A DNA stretch of 64,000 bases from Paracoccus onubensis (GTDB lineage Bacteria > Pseudomonadota > Alphaproteobacteria > Rhodobacterales > Rhodobacteraceae): the NCBI RefSeq assembly GCF_003591515.1, contig NZ_QZCG01000004.1, positions 186,001 to 250,000 of the forward strand, written 5' to 3'. This document shows, piece by piece, positions 27,799-37,453 of the stretch. Under the pieces are notes generated by a model. It did not search any database. It worked only from the letters and a program-made list of their open reading frames with translations, and was not told where the DNA came from. The stretch's first letter is position 1. Every line of letters begins with the position of its first letter. Made by a program: the position numbers and the translations under genes.

Positions 27799-29427
27799 TC
27801 ACCTCCGCCAGAATTCAGGCGTAAACAGGGCGAGGATCGCCAGAATTTCCAGACGTCCGACGATCATCGCCCCGGCCAGAACGGTTTTGGTCATGACCGA
27901 CAGCCCGGACCATCCCTCCCACGGGGCAGAGGCAATCCCTGCCGTGCCTTCAAAAGCAGGCGTAAGCGGAATGGCCGATGCCAGCGGACCGGTATTGGTG
28001 AGTGCCGCAATCGACAGGATCGTCGCCGTCTCGAATTCGATTTGCTGAAGCGAGACCAGAAGGATCGTGACTCCGATCGACGCGGCGAACAGCATGAAGA
28101 AGATGAAGGCCAGATAGGCGCCTTCCCGCCGCAACCTCCGGGCCATCCGCCCTCCTCCGGCGACCGAGTTCGGATGGATGATTCGCTCTATCTCGCGCTC
28201 GCCATGCCGCGCGAGGGCATAGATCCTCAGCAGCTTGACGCCTCCGGCGGTAGTTGCGACTCCGCCTCCCGTGATCGCGAGTCCGGCAAGAATCAGCCCC
28301 GGACTCGACAAGCCGGACCATGCACGGGCGTTCTGCCATTCAACCGAGTGCCACCCCGTGGTCGTGAGATAACTGAGCGCACTGAAAAGCCCGCCCCACA
28401 GCGCCGACATCCCCTGCCGCAAATCCGTCAATGCCCGCTGCGTGCCGTCACCTGCGCCGCTCGAGTCGATCGCGGCAAAGAAATGACGCGCGAACAGGAT
28501 CGTGGCGACAAGCAGGACGATCACCAACGCGAATCTGAGTTCGGGATCGTGCCGGGCCCGCTCGGTCGCCCTCAACTCGCCTCCACCCGGCCAGAAGCGC
28601 CGCGACAAGGCGGGAAGCAGAAACAGGAAGACGGCCATTTCCCCAAGCATGCCCGAGTTTTCGCCGGCGGGACCAAGAGTAGGAGATATGCCGCTTGTGG
28701 AAACGGTTCCCAGCGCACGGCACAGCGCGATAAATGAACTGTCCCCCAGCAACAGCAGCAGCAGCCAAAGCAACAATGTCAGTCCCGCGTAAACCGGGAA
28801 GACCGCGCGTGCCGTCCGGATCAGCCGATAAGAGGGATCGGTCAACTCTGTCTGGAAGGCTGGCGAGGACAGATGCGAGGCGGGCTGGCGCGGGTTCGCA
28901 CTTTCCGGCAACGGCGTGAATCTTTCGTTTCTCGCATAGGGGGAGGACATGATTTCAAAGCCGCCGATCCGCAGAGGTGCGAGGATTGCCACCGCAGCGA
29001 CCAGTATGAACAGCCCCCCCATCCAGCCGACCAGAGCCCGCCACAGATGCAGGGGCGCGGGCAAAAGATCGGCCGAATAAAGCGACGCACCGGTAGTCGT
29101 CAGCGACGAGACCATTTCCCACCAGGCGTTGAACATGCCAGTATCCGGCAGACTTTCCGCGAAAGGCATGGCCAGGATAACCGGCAAAGCCCCAATGACG
29201 GCGACACAGATCAGCAACAGGTCGCGTGACCGCCTTGTTCCGGGATTGGCCGCAGTCGCCAATGCGATCATGCCTGCGAATGTCAGGCAGAGAAGCGCCG
29301 AATAAAAGAAATTCCGGGCGATGGCATCCTCGTCGATGGCCGAGGCATAAGCCGCCGGGATCAGCATCGCCAGCGCCGCGATCACTGTCAGCAGCAGCAG
29401 GATGGGCAAACGTCTGTGACCCCTCAC
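27799..29427 (-). CDS. trkH: Potassium uptake protein TrkH
   Basis: Ion-conducting membrane subunit of the Trk K+ uptake system. About 542 aa with roughly ten hydrophobic helices and four pore loops that each keep the filter glycine: SLTTTGASL, TVSTSGISP, YLTTTGWHS and LTNTGPLA. The GTG at 29427 is chosen as start, 11 nt after the trkA stop and just before VRGHRRLPILLLL; the frame extends to 29490, inside trkA, without support. Partner of TrkA directly upstream. Confidence 0.93.
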   Translation of the reverse strand: MRGHRRLPILLLLTVIAALAMLIPAAYASAIDEDAIARNFFYSALLCLTFAGMIALATAANPGTRRSRDLLLICVAVIGALPVILAMPFAESLPDTGMFNAWWEMVSSLTTTGASLYSADLLPAPLHLWRALVGWMGGLFILVAAVAILAPLRIGGFEIMSSPYARNERFTPLPESANPRQPASHLSSPAFQTELTDPSYRLIRTARAVFPVYAGLTLLLWLLLLLLGDSSFIALCRALGTVSTSGISPTLGPAGENSGMLGEMAVFLFLLPALSRRFWPGGGELRATERARHDPELRFALVIVLLVATILFARHFFAAIDSSGAGDGTQRALTDLRQGMSALWGGLFSALSYLTTTGWHSVEWQNARAWSGLSSPGLILAGLAITGGGVATTAGGVKLLRIYALARHGEREIERIIHPNSVAGGGRMARRLRREGAYLAFIFFMLFAASIGVTILLVSLQQIEFETATILSIAALTNTGPLASAIPLTPAFEGTAGIASAPWEGWSGLSVMTKTVLAGAMIVGRLEILAILALFTPEFWRR

Positions 29428-29437
29428 TATGCGGCCC

Positions 29438-30814
29438 TCAGAAAAAGTCGATCGAGACCTGCAAGAGGCGTTCGACCTCGGGCACGTCATGTGTAAGCGC
29501 GAAAATCAGAACGATATCGCCCTCTTCGATCCTTGTGTCGGAAGAGGGCTTGATGATCCTGTCGCCTCTCTGCACCGCGCCGATCAATACGCCTTCGGGG
29601 AACTCGATATCGCGGATCCCCCGGCCTGCCATGGGCGAGGTGGAAAGGACCTGCGCTTCCATGACTTCCGCCTCGGCATCCCCGATCGAATAGATGTCGC
29701 GCACACGTCCATGACGGATATGGCGCAGGATCGTGGAGACGGTGGTTGCACGGGGATTGATATAGGCGTCGATATCCAGAACATCCATCAGCGGCACCAG
29801 CGTCGGATCGTTGATCAACGTAATCGCCATCCTTGCTCCGGCCTGCTTGGCACGGATTGCGGCAAGAATATTGGTCTTGTCATCATCCGTCACCGCAAGA
29901 ACGGCATCCGCAACCGGAACCGATGCTTCCTCCAGAAGCTCGGCGGACAGGCCATCGCCGTTCAGAACAATGGTGCGTTCAAGCTGATCGGCGGCATATT
30001 CTGCAACCTCCCGGTCGCGCTCGATCAGTTTGGCGCGAATCCGCTGTTGCCGCCCCTCCAATGCGCGTGCCACCGACAGGCCCACATTCCCGGCCCCGAT
30101 GATCACAACGCGCTCTTGCTTTTGGGCTGGCTTGCCGAAAATTTCCAGTGTCCTGCCCACATCATCTGCATGCGAGAAGATATAGATCTGATCCCCCGCG
30201 AAAAGCTGATCGCCTGCCTCGGGCGCGAAAAGCCTGTTATCCCGGCGCACACCGGCCACGATGGCGCGCAGGCTTGAAAAAATCTCATTGAGTTCGCGCA
30301 GAGGCGTATTCAATGCGGGACAATCATCGTCCAGCGCGATGCCCAGAAGATGCACCCGGCCGCCAAGAAATGTCTCGACATCGAAGGTCGATGGTGCGTC
30401 AAGCCGTTGCAGGGCGGCCTTGGCGACTTCACGCTCGGGGCTGATCACCACGTCGATGGGCAGATGATCGGTACGATAGAGATCCGAATAAATCGCGTCG
30501 AGATAGGCGCTTGACCGCAGGCGAGCGATCTTGCGCGGCACCTGAAAGACCGAATGCGCGATCTGACAGGTGACCATATTCACCTCGTCCGAATAGGTCG
30601 CGGCGATGATCAGATCGGCATCACGGGCGCCTGCCCTGTCCAGAACGTCCGGATGGCTTGCAAAGCCGGTGACCCCCTGAACGTCAAGGGAATCGGTCGC
30701 GCGGCGGATCAGTTCGGGTTTGTTGTCGATAACGGTCACATCGTTCCGCTCGCCCGACAGATGCCGCGCGATCTGCCAGCCGACCTGGCCCGCGCCGCAG
30801 ATGATGATCTTCAT
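29438..30814 (-). CDS. trkA: Trk system regulatory protein TrkA
   Basis: Peripheral NAD(H)-binding regulator of TrkH. The 458-aa product has two RCK repeats, each with a Rossmann motif (ICGAGQVGWQIA at the N-terminus, IGAGNVGLSVARAL near residue 235) and a TrkA-C domain. Start at ATG 30814 gives the normal MKIIICGAG; a start at 30826 adds only MRAD. Followed by trkH with an 11-nt gap: an operon. Confidence 0.95.
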   Translation of the reverse strand: MKIIICGAGQVGWQIARHLSGERNDVTVIDNKPELIRRATDSLDVQGVTGFASHPDVLDRAGARDADLIIAATYSDEVNMVTCQIAHSVFQVPRKIARLRSSAYLDAIYSDLYRTDHLPIDVVISPEREVAKAALQRLDAPSTFDVETFLGGRVHLLGIALDDDCPALNTPLRELNEIFSSLRAIVAGVRRDNRLFAPEAGDQLFAGDQIYIFSHADDVGRTLEIFGKPAQKQERVVIIGAGNVGLSVARALEGRQQRIRAKLIERDREVAEYAADQLERTIVLNGDGLSAELLEEASVPVADAVLAVTDDDKTNILAAIRAKQAGARMAITLINDPTLVPLMDVLDIDAYINPRATTVSTILRHIRHGRVRDIYSIGDAEAEVMEAQVLSTSPMAGRGIRDIEFPEGVLIGAVQRGDRIIKPSSDTRIEEGDIVLIFALTHDVPEVERLLQVSIDFF

Positions 30815-31097
30815 GTCTGCCCTCATCCAGCCGCTGCATTCCGCTGTCCAATATGCCTATGCCCCCCGCGTGCCGGACGCAACTGCCCAGAATCGCGGGC
30901 AAGACGGGTTATCCCGAACCTGTATCATTCGCGGAACGCCTGCCGGTTATCGGATTTGCCTGAAACTCTCTGCCGTGACATGAATGGAAAAACCTGAAAT
31001 TCACGCTGAGCGCCGAAAGAAACCCGCAATAGAAAAATGCCAAGACGAATACCGGTTCAGCAGCCCGTCTCTGGCCGCGAAACATCTTACAACGAGC

Positions 31098-32834
31098 ATG
31101 AACATGACCCAAACCACCCGAACGGACAATTCGCGGAAGGACGATCTGGAAAACCGCATCGCACAGGCCCGGGGCGATCGCCCCGCCGATCTGGTGTTGC
31201 GGGGCGGGAAGGTTCTGGATCTCGTCACCGGCGCGATGATTGCGGGCGACGTCGCGATCTGCGGCGACAGGATTGCCGGGGTCCATGCCGATTACGAGGG
31301 GCTTCGCGTGATCGACGTGACCGGTCTTACGCTGGTGCCGGGCTTCATCGACACGCATCTGCATGTTGAAAGCAGCCTTGTCACGCCATTTGAATTTGAC
31401 CGCTGCGTCACCGTTCGCGGCATCACGACGGCCATTTGCGATCCGCATGAGATCGCGAATGTCATCGGTTTGGAAGGTATCCGCTATTTTCAGCAGGCCT
31501 CCGAACATCTGCTGATGGATCTTCGGGTACAATTGTCCTCCTGCGTGCCATCGACCGAGATGGAAACCTCGGGCGCCCGGATCGAGGCCGATGATCTGCG
31601 CCGCGTCATGGGGCATCCATCCGGCATCGGGCTGGCGGAATTCATGAATTACCCCGGTGTGATCCATCGCGATCCCACGGCAATGGCCAAACTTCGCCTG
31701 TTCGAGGGCGGTCATATCGACGGGCATTGCCCGCAACTTCTGGGCCGCGACCTCAATGCCTATATCGCCGCAGGAATCCGTACCGAGCACGAGGCGACGA
31801 CGGCCGAGGAAGCGCTTGAAAAACTGCGCAAGGGCATGCGCGTCCTGATCCGGGAAGGCTCTGTCTCGCGGGATCTCGAAGCGCTGCAACCCGTGCTGAC
31901 CGATATCACCGCGCCCTATATGTGCCTGTGCACGGATGACCGTAATCCCCTGGACATCGCCGAGCATGGCCATCTGGACTATATGATCCGCCGGCTGATC
32001 GAGCTGGGCACCCCGCCTTTGGCCGCCTATCGCGCCGCATCGCTGTCAGCCGCCGAAGCATTCGGCCTGAAGGATCGCGGGCTGATCGCACCTGGGTTGC
32101 GGGCGGACATCGTTGCCGTGGATTCTCTGCAAGGCTGTCACGCGCAGCTTGTCCTTTGCGGTGGGCACGTCGTGGACGAAGAGGCGTTTGCGGCCCGCGG
32201 CTCTGTATCCCCGGTGGGACGACGATCGGTCAAGGCCCCGGAAGTTTCACCGGACGATTTCCGCTTTGCGGGCAATCGCAGCGAAACCCATGTGATCGGG
32301 ATCACGGAAGGCAAGATCATCACGCAACATCTGCACGAAGACATCCCGCCGGAAGGTGGCGACAAGCGTCCGGACCCGGCGCGTGACCTGTTGCGGATCG
32401 CGGTGATCGAACGGCATGGACGAAACGGCAATATCGCGACCGGATTCGTGCGCGGATTTGGAATGGTTCGCGGAGCCATCGCCTCCACGGTCTGTCACGA
32501 TCATCACAATATAGCGGTTGTCGGCGCGGATTACGGCGATATGGCGCTCGCGGCCAACCGGCTTGCACAAATCGAAGGTGGATTTGCTGTGGCCGCCGGG
32601 GGGAAGATTCTGGCCGAACTTGCGCTTCCGGTCGCCGGATTGATGAGTCTGGAAAGCTTCGAGCATGTCCGAGGCAAACTGGACGCGCTGCGAAAGGCCG
32701 CCCGCGATCTGGATGTCACACTCAAGGAACCGTTCCTGCAATTGGCCTTTCTGGCACTACCGGTAATTCCGGCACTCAAGATCACCGACCGGGGGATGGT
32801 CGATGTCGAAAAATTCGAAATCATCGCGGATTGA
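31098..32834 (+). CDS. ade: Adenine deaminase
   Basis: Converts adenine to hypoxanthine and ammonia in purine salvage. About 578 aa, an amidohydrolase-fold protein with a metal-binding motif [11 protein letters not shown], then [22 protein letters not shown] and C-terminal family block [12 protein letters not shown]. The ATG at 31098 (or 31104) starts just before [10 protein letters not shown]; the frame extends to 30984 but that region is the trkA/ade divergent promoter area. Only a weak Shine-Dalgarno is visible. Confidence 0.92.
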   Translation: MNMTQTTRTDNSRKDDLENRIAQARGDRPADLVLRGGKVLDLVTGAMIAGDVAICGDRIAGVHADYEGLRVIDVTGLTLVPGFIDTHLHVESSLVTPFEFDRCVTVRGITTAICDPHEIANVIGLEGIRYFQQASEHLLMDLRVQLSSCVPSTEMETSGARIEADDLRRVMGHPSGIGLAEFMNYPGVIHRDPTAMAKLRLFEGGHIDGHCPQLLGRDLNAYIAAGIRTEHEATTAEEALEKLRKGMRVLIREGSVSRDLEALQPVLTDITAPYMCLCTDDRNPLDIAEHGHLDYMIRRLIELGTPPLAAYRAASLSAAEAFGLKDRGLIAPGLRADIVAVDSLQGCHAQLVLCGGHVVDEEAFAARGSVSPVGRRSVKAPEVSPDDFRFAGNRSETHVIGITEGKIITQHLHEDIPPEGGDKRPDPARDLLRIAVIERHGRNGNIATGFVRGFGMVRGAIASTVCHDHHNIAVVGADYGDMALAANRLAQIEGGFAVAAGGKILAELALPVAGLMSLESFEHVRGKLDALRKAARDLDVTLKEPFLQLAFLALPVIPALKITDRGMVDVEKFEIIAD

Positions 32835-32941
32835 GGTATCGCCAAATCCCATACTCGAACGATAATGACGAGCTACCATCCGTACGGCCATCTCGCTCCG
32901 CCCGGAAACGAAATCGCGGCGAATTATAGAATTCGTCGGAA

Positions 32942-33808
32942 TCAGGCCGCCATAGCGGAGATTTCGCTGATCGCGTGACGCAGATATCCAGTGAATTCGG
33001 CCGCGACTGCCCGCGCCGGACCATCGGCGAAATAGACATTCATCCATGTCGGAGGTAACGGCGGCAATGCGCCACCATGCTCGATATTCTCGAGTCCGGA
33101 CAGGCAGACGCCCCGAAGCTTGATGGTCACACCCAGATCCGCGACAGCAAGGACATGCCAGGTATCATGTCCACCCTGCCCGGCAACCAGCGTCCAGTCG
33201 ATCCCGGCCTTGTCCAGTTCCAGAATCCCCACCGGATGATAAGCACAGGTCGTGGTATTGGCGATCGGCAAAGGACGCTGTGTCCATGCCTCGCCTCCGA
33301 CGGCGCCGGCCCAGACGATATCGACCTTGGCAAGATGAGTCGCGCCGGGAGGCGCCTCGAACTCGGTCACGAGGATCAGATCATGCTCGCCCCGCTTCAT
33401 CTGCGCCCGAAGATCGCTGCTGCGTGCATAATCGATGACAAGCTCGATATCGGGGTTCGACTGCCGGAACGCGCGCACTGCCTGGGCCACCCGTTCGAAC
33501 AACCAGTCGCTGCTGATTCCGACCCGCAGCCGCCCTTTCGGTGACACGCCAGTAAACCGCGCCACGATCGAATCATTCATCGCCACCATCTTGCGCGCCT
33601 CGGCCAGCAGCTCCTCGCCGAAATCGGACAGGACCACCCCGCGTCCCTGCTTGAGCAGCAGGGGCTGGCCGAAAACCTCTTCCAGCCGTTTCATCTGCAT
33701 GGACATGGCGCTTTGCGTCATGTTCAACGCCTCGGCCGCGCGGGTCACGGCACCATATTCTGCGACTGCCTGGAGCGATCTGAGCGTCGCAATATCGAGA
33801 TTCCGCAT
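32942..33808 (-). CDS. LysR-family transcriptional regulator
   Basis: A 288-aa regulator with an N-terminal winged helix (LRSLQAVAEYGAVTRAAEALNMTQSAMSMQMKRLEE) and a periplasmic-binding-like sensor domain (LRVGISSDWLFERVAQAV onward). It is divergent from a DUF1127 gene, with a 15-bp palindrome in the gap, the common arrangement for a LysR protein regulating its neighbour. Its inducer is not evident. Confidence 0.9.
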   Translation of the reverse strand: MRNLDIATLRSLQAVAEYGAVTRAAEALNMTQSAMSMQMKRLEEVFGQPLLLKQGRGVVLSDFGEELLAEARKMVAMNDSIVARFTGVSPKGRLRVGISSDWLFERVAQAVRAFRQSNPDIELVIDYARSSDLRAQMKRGEHDLILVTEFEAPPGATHLAKVDIVWAGAVGGEAWTQRPLPIANTTTCAYHPVGILELDKAGIDWTLVAGQGGHDTWHVLAVADLGVTIKLRGVCLSGLENIEHGGALPPLPPTWMNVYFADGPARAVAAEFTGYLRHAISEISAMAA

Positions 33809-33841
33809 TGTTCAACCCTTCTGATGGATATCATCAAAATC

Positions 33842-33856
33842 ATTCGTTTTACGAAT
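33842..33856. promoter_or_regulatory. Palindrome in the LysR/DUF1127 gap
   Basis: ATTCGT-TTT-ACGAAT, a perfect 6-bp inverted repeat, lies 33 bp from the LysR start and 89 bp from the DUF1127 start. LysR-type proteins usually bind such T-rich interrupted palindromes near their own promoter; function is inferred. Confidence 0.4.
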
Positions 33857-33945
33857 ACGACAGCTCTCCCTAAATATCAACATACAGGATGAAATCAGCA
33901 CGTTGCATCATCCGAATTGATGAAAATGATCACCGGAGATGAATA

Positions 33946-34176
33946 ATGGCACAGAAATCCGCTACAATGTTACGCGTCGTAACCGGACAGGGAATCGTTC
34001 CGCGCCCGAATTGGCTTGAACGTATCCTGACGATGTTCGATGTCCGCAAAACCCGCATCGATCTATCGCGGCTGTCGGACGATCAATTAAAGGATGTAGG
34101 TCTGACCCGCGACGATGTCGAGGCCGAACTGGCACGGAAAATCTGGGATGTTCCGGCCCATTGGCGCAGCAGATAA
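33946..34176 (+). CDS. DUF1127 domain small protein
   Basis: A 76-aa protein with a C-terminal DUF1127 (YjiS-like) domain: RIDLSRLSDDQLKDVGLTRDDVEAELARKIWD. Small DUF1127 proteins affect RNA turnover and phosphate or stress responses in some alphaproteobacteria; the function here is unknown. A GGAGATGA element precedes the ATG at 33946. Divergent from the LysR gene, which may control it. Confidence 0.85.
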   Translation: MAQKSATMLRVVTGQGIVPRPNWLERILTMFDVRKTRIDLSRLSDDQLKDVGLTRDDVEAELARKIWDVPAHWRSR

Positions 34177-34190
34177 TAAAATCCGGCGTT

Positions 34191-34664
34191 TCAGCCCCGC
34201 CTGCTGTTTTCTATGGCGGGGCCGAAGCGCTCGATCATGTTTGACATGATCTGATCCCGGGTCTGCCGATAGGCGCGAAGGCGGTCCTCTCGTCCCTCGC
34301 CCAGTCCCGTCGGATCCATGATCGGCCAATATTCGACATCCAGATGAAAATATCGGGTCAGTTCCAGCGCCTGCCGCTGGCTTGCCGGCGAAAGCGCAAC
34401 GATCAGGTCGAAACCCCCAAGATCGTCCCCCCAGTCCTTCATCTCGTCAAAACTGCGGCTTTGATGGTTGGAAATCTTGACGCCGATCTCTTCGCAAACC
34501 GAGATTGCGAAACCGTCTATCTCCAGATCGTTTTTGACCCCGGCGGATTGTATATAGGCGGCATGACCGTAGAGCTTCTTCATGATGCCTTCTGCCATGG
34601 GCGAGCGAACGGCATTGTGGTCGCAACAGAATAGAACCGAAGCTGGAATTCTGTTCTGCGACAT
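34191..34664 (-). CDS. Low-molecular-weight phosphatase family protein
   Basis: A 157-aa protein with the C-x5-R-S phosphatase loop as FCCDHNAVRSPMAEG at the N-terminus, and a general-acid region WPIMDPTGLG toward the C-terminus. The family includes tyrosine phosphatases and arsenate reductases; no arsenic genes are nearby. It is the last gene of a hisD-UPF0262-phosphatase operon, 3 nt after UPF0262. Why a phosphatase sits with hisD is not known. Confidence 0.85.
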   Translation of the reverse strand: MSQNRIPASVLFCCDHNAVRSPMAEGIMKKLYGHAAYIQSAGVKNDLEIDGFAISVCEEIGVKISNHQSRSFDEMKDWGDDLGGFDLIVALSPASQRQALELTRYFHLDVEYWPIMDPTGLGEGREDRLRAYRQTRDQIMSNMIERFGPAIENSRRG

Positions 34665-34667
34665 GCG

Positions 34668-35147
34668 TCAGCCCTGAGGAATCAACGCGCAAATCAATGT
34701 GAACAGCCGCCTTGCGGTATCGATATCCAGTTCGGCCTTGCCCTCCAACCGCTCCTGCAAAATGCGCGCGCCTTCGTTATGGATGCCGCGCCGCGCCATA
34801 TCGATCGCCTCGATCTGCGCCGGAGGAAGGCGTTTCACGGCCTCGAAGTAACTTTGGCAAATCTGGAAATAATCTTTCACCGTCTGCCGGAAAGGCCCGA
34901 GAGACAGGTGAAATTCCGCCACCTTGCCGCCCTTTTCAGTTGTCACGTCGAAGACCAGACGTCCTTCGCGAACCGCAAGTTCAAGTGCAAAGGGTCCTTC
35001 GGGCCTGGGATGACCGTCGCGCCCGGGGACCGCAAAGCTGTTATCCTCGATCAGATCGAAGATGGCGACCTTCCGTTCCTGCTCCATCTCGGGGAGTGCG
35101 GGCGGAATCGCGGAATCGTCTATCTCGATACGGGTGATCCGGTTCAT
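34668..35147 (-). CDS. UPF0262 family protein
   Basis: A 159-aa protein of the uncharacterised UPF0262 family, typical of alphaproteobacteria. Recognisable parts: ERKVAIFDLIEDNSF, PFALELAVREGRLVFDV, LSLGPFRQTVKDYFQICQSY and AIDMARRGIHNEGARIL. No signal or membrane segment. Its ATG overlaps the hisD stop (ATGA at 35144-35147) and it is 3 nt from the phosphatase gene, so the three are co-translated. Confidence 0.92.
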   Translation of the reverse strand: MNRITRIEIDDSAIPPALPEMEQERKVAIFDLIEDNSFAVPGRDGHPRPEGPFALELAVREGRLVFDVTTEKGGKVAEFHLSLGPFRQTVKDYFQICQSYFEAVKRLPPAQIEAIDMARRGIHNEGARILQERLEGKAELDIDTARRLFTLICALIPQG

Positions 35148-36457
35148 TCCCCGGTCCTTTCATTCAACTCTGCAAGACGCAGATCAACCGAGGCGCCATG
35201 CGCCTGCAATCCTTCGGCATTGGCCAATCGTATCGCGGTCGGCCCGATTGCGGCCAATGCACCGGGCGTCAGCCGCGCCAGCGTGGTCCGTTTGAGAAAA
35301 TCCAGCACCGACAGACCCGAGGAAAACCGCGCAGAGCGTGCCGTCGGCAGGACATGGTTCGGACCGCTGACATAATCGCCGATCGCTTCGGGTGTATGCG
35401 CGCCAAGGAAGATCGCGCCGGCATGGACGCATTTTCCCGCCAAAGCTTCGGGATCGTCCACGCAAAGCTCCAGATGTTCGGGTGCGATACGGTTGGACAA
35501 TGCCGCGGCCTCCTCCAGATTCCGGACAAAGATGATGGTGCCATAATCGCGCCAGCTTGCGCCTGCGATCCCGGCCCGTGGCAGGGTAGGAAGAATTCGG
35601 TCAACAGCCCCCGCAACGGCATGGCCAAGCGCCGTATCGGTAGTGATCAGAATCGACTGAGCGTCAGCGTCATGTTCCGCCTGCGCCAGAAGATCCATGG
35701 CCAGCCAATCGGGGTTTTGCGCGCCTTCCGCGATGACCAGCACCTCGGACGGCCCGGCGATCATGTCGATTCCGACGCGCCCGAACACCTGCCGCTTGGC
35801 CGCCGCAACGAAAGCGTTTCCCGGGCCGGTGATCTTGTCCACCGGCCGGATCGTCTCGGTGCCATAAGCCATCGCGGCCACGGCCTGTGCCCCGCCGATC
35901 CTGTAAACCTCGTCCACACCCGAAATCTGGGCTGCCAGCAGCACCAGCGGGTTGATCACCCCGTCAGGGGTCGGCACACAGATCATCAACCGCTCCACGC
36001 CGGCCACACGTGCCGGGATCGCATTCATCAGCACCGAGGACGGATAAGCGGCCTGCCCGCCCGGCACGTATAGCCCCGCCGCCGATACAGGCGACCAGCG
36101 CCAGCCGAGAGTCGCTCCCTCGGGATCGGTCCAGCTCACATTCTCGGGCATCTGCCGCGCGTGATAGGCACGGATACGTTCGGCCGCCAGCGCAAGGGCG
36201 CTGCGATCTTCGGGGGAAACCTTCGCCGTTTCCTCGGCAATTTCATCCGCAGTGAAACGCAACCGGTCCGGCGTCAGGTCGAGCCTGTCGAATTTCGAGG
36301 TCAGCTCGCACAGAACCGCATCGCCGCGCGCGCGTAGATCCGCAATGATCGCGGCCACGGCATCGTTCACATCCACGGAATCTTCGCGCTTGGCCGACAG
36401 CAATTCGGAAAAGCGGCGTTCGAATTCAGGATCGGCAGTATTCAATGTGACCGGCAT
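35144..36457 (-). CDS. hisD: Histidinol dehydrogenase
   Basis: Last two oxidations of histidine synthesis, L-histidinol to L-histidine, Zn- and NAD-dependent. The 437-aa product has [18 protein letters not shown], the [23 protein letters not shown]/substrate block, [14 protein letters not shown] and APEHLELC with Zn-ligand His residues. Start at ATG 36457 (after GAGGGA); five upstream codons are unlikely. First gene of the operon with UPF0262. Confidence 0.96.
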   Translation of the reverse strand: MPVTLNTADPEFERRFSELLSAKREDSVDVNDAVAAIIADLRARGDAVLCELTSKFDRLDLTPDRLRFTADEIAEETAKVSPEDRSALALAAERIRAYHARQMPENVSWTDPEGATLGWRWSPVSAAGLYVPGGQAAYPSSVLMNAIPARVAGVERLMICVPTPDGVINPLVLLAAQISGVDEVYRIGGAQAVAAMAYGTETIRPVDKITGPGNAFVAAAKRQVFGRVGIDMIAGPSEVLVIAEGAQNPDWLAMDLLAQAEHDADAQSILITTDTALGHAVAGAVDRILPTLPRAGIAGASWRDYGTIIFVRNLEEAAALSNRIAPEHLELCVDDPEALAGKCVHAGAIFLGAHTPEAIGDYVSGPNHVLPTARSARFSSGLSVLDFLKRTTLARLTPGALAAIGPTAIRLANAEGLQAHGASVDLRLAELNERTGE

Positions 36458-36709
36458 GACATTCCCTCGCAATCACGCCTTGTTAGCGGCTTGATTGCGC
36501 AGCCTCAAGCGCATCCCGGCGTGACGTCACAATCGAATTGCAACACGGTGCCAGAGGTCATCAGGGTATGATATCATCCCTCTTCCCTTTCATGCGGAAC
36601 TGCGTCAGCCTATGCGGCGTTAGAATAACGGCCCGGCAACGGGACGTTAAGGGACGTCAACATCTGCGCGGCACGGCCCCGGCCGCCAACCAACAGGAAA
36701 GTGAGACAG

Positions 36710-37375
36710 ATGAATCTCCGAATGACCACAATTCTCGCCACGTCGGGCCTGATCGCCCTTGGCGCATGCGCCCCCACCGACGGGACCGGAACGGGTACGG
36801 GCATGTCCCGCACACAGCAGGGCGCTTTGGCAGGCGCAGCGGTCGGTGCCGTTCTTGGTGCGACCCGCGATGACGACAAGAACAATCAGGGCCGCGATGC
36901 CGCCAGAGGCGCGATCCTGGGTGCGGCGGCCGGTGCTGTCGCGGGCAACATTCTTGACCGTCAGGCTGCCGCTTTGGATCAGGCGATCAGCAACCCGAAT
37001 GTCCAGATCGTCAATCATGGTTCCTACCTGCAGGTCATCCTGCCCGAAGGTATCCTGTTCGCGACCGACTCGGCGGCCGTGTCCGGCCCGGCGCAGAACG
37101 ATCTTTACGCCGTCGCGCGCAACCTGAACCAATATCCGAACAGCCGCGTCGAGGTGATCGGCCATACCGACAATACCGGCAGCGCCAATCACAACCAGGA
37201 TCTGTCGCAGCGCCGTGCACAATCCGTCGCCGGTATCCTGACCGCCGCTGGCGTGTCCTCGAACCGTGTGGTCGCGGTGGGCCGCGGCGAGTCGCAGCCC
37301 GTTGCCTCGAACGGAACCGAGCAGGGACGCGCCCAGAACCGCCGGGTCGAGATCCTTATCCGCCCGACGCAGTAA
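36710..37375 (+). CDS. OmpA-family outer-membrane lipoprotein
   Basis: A 221-aa lipoprotein. The signal peptide ends at a lipobox (LGAC, C20). A glycine-zipper segment with AGAAVGAVLG and GAILGAAAGAVAGNIL follows, then a peptidoglycan-binding OmpA domain (LPEGILFATDS, NSRVEVIGHTDNTGSANHNQ, LSQRRAQSVAGIL, GRAQNRRVEI). It resembles YiaD/Pal-like anchors between envelope and peptidoglycan. The ATG at 36710 is preferred over GTG 36701, with AGGAAAGTGAG upstream. Ends at a strong terminator. Confidence 0.9.
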   Translation: MNLRMTTILATSGLIALGACAPTDGTGTGTGMSRTQQGALAGAAVGAVLGATRDDDKNNQGRDAARGAILGAAAGAVAGNILDRQAAALDQAISNPNVQIVNHGSYLQVILPEGILFATDSAAVSGPAQNDLYAVARNLNQYPNSRVEVIGHTDNTGSANHNQDLSQRRAQSVAGILTAAGVSSNRVVAVGRGESQPVASNGTEQGRAQNRRVEILIRPTQ

Positions 37376-37400
37376 TCCGGCAGAACCCGAAACCAACGGA

Positions 37401-37430
37401 AAAAGGGGCGGCTCTCACCGCCCCTTTTTT
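37401..37430 (+). terminator. Rho-independent terminator after the OmpA-like gene
   Basis: An 11-bp perfect stem AAAAGGGGCGG (37401-37411) and CCGCCCCTTTT (37418-37428), loop CTCTCA, ending in a run of T. It lies between the + strand OmpA-like gene and the convergent aldehyde dehydrogenase and could serve both. Confidence 0.85.
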
Positions 37431-37453
37431 AATGCAGCCGTGACAGGCACGGC

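Noticed and set aside
34191..34664. Calling the phosphatase-fold gene arsenate reductase (arsC)
   Set aside because: The C-x5-R loop is shared by both groups and there is no ars gene nearby; a general phosphatase-family name is safer.
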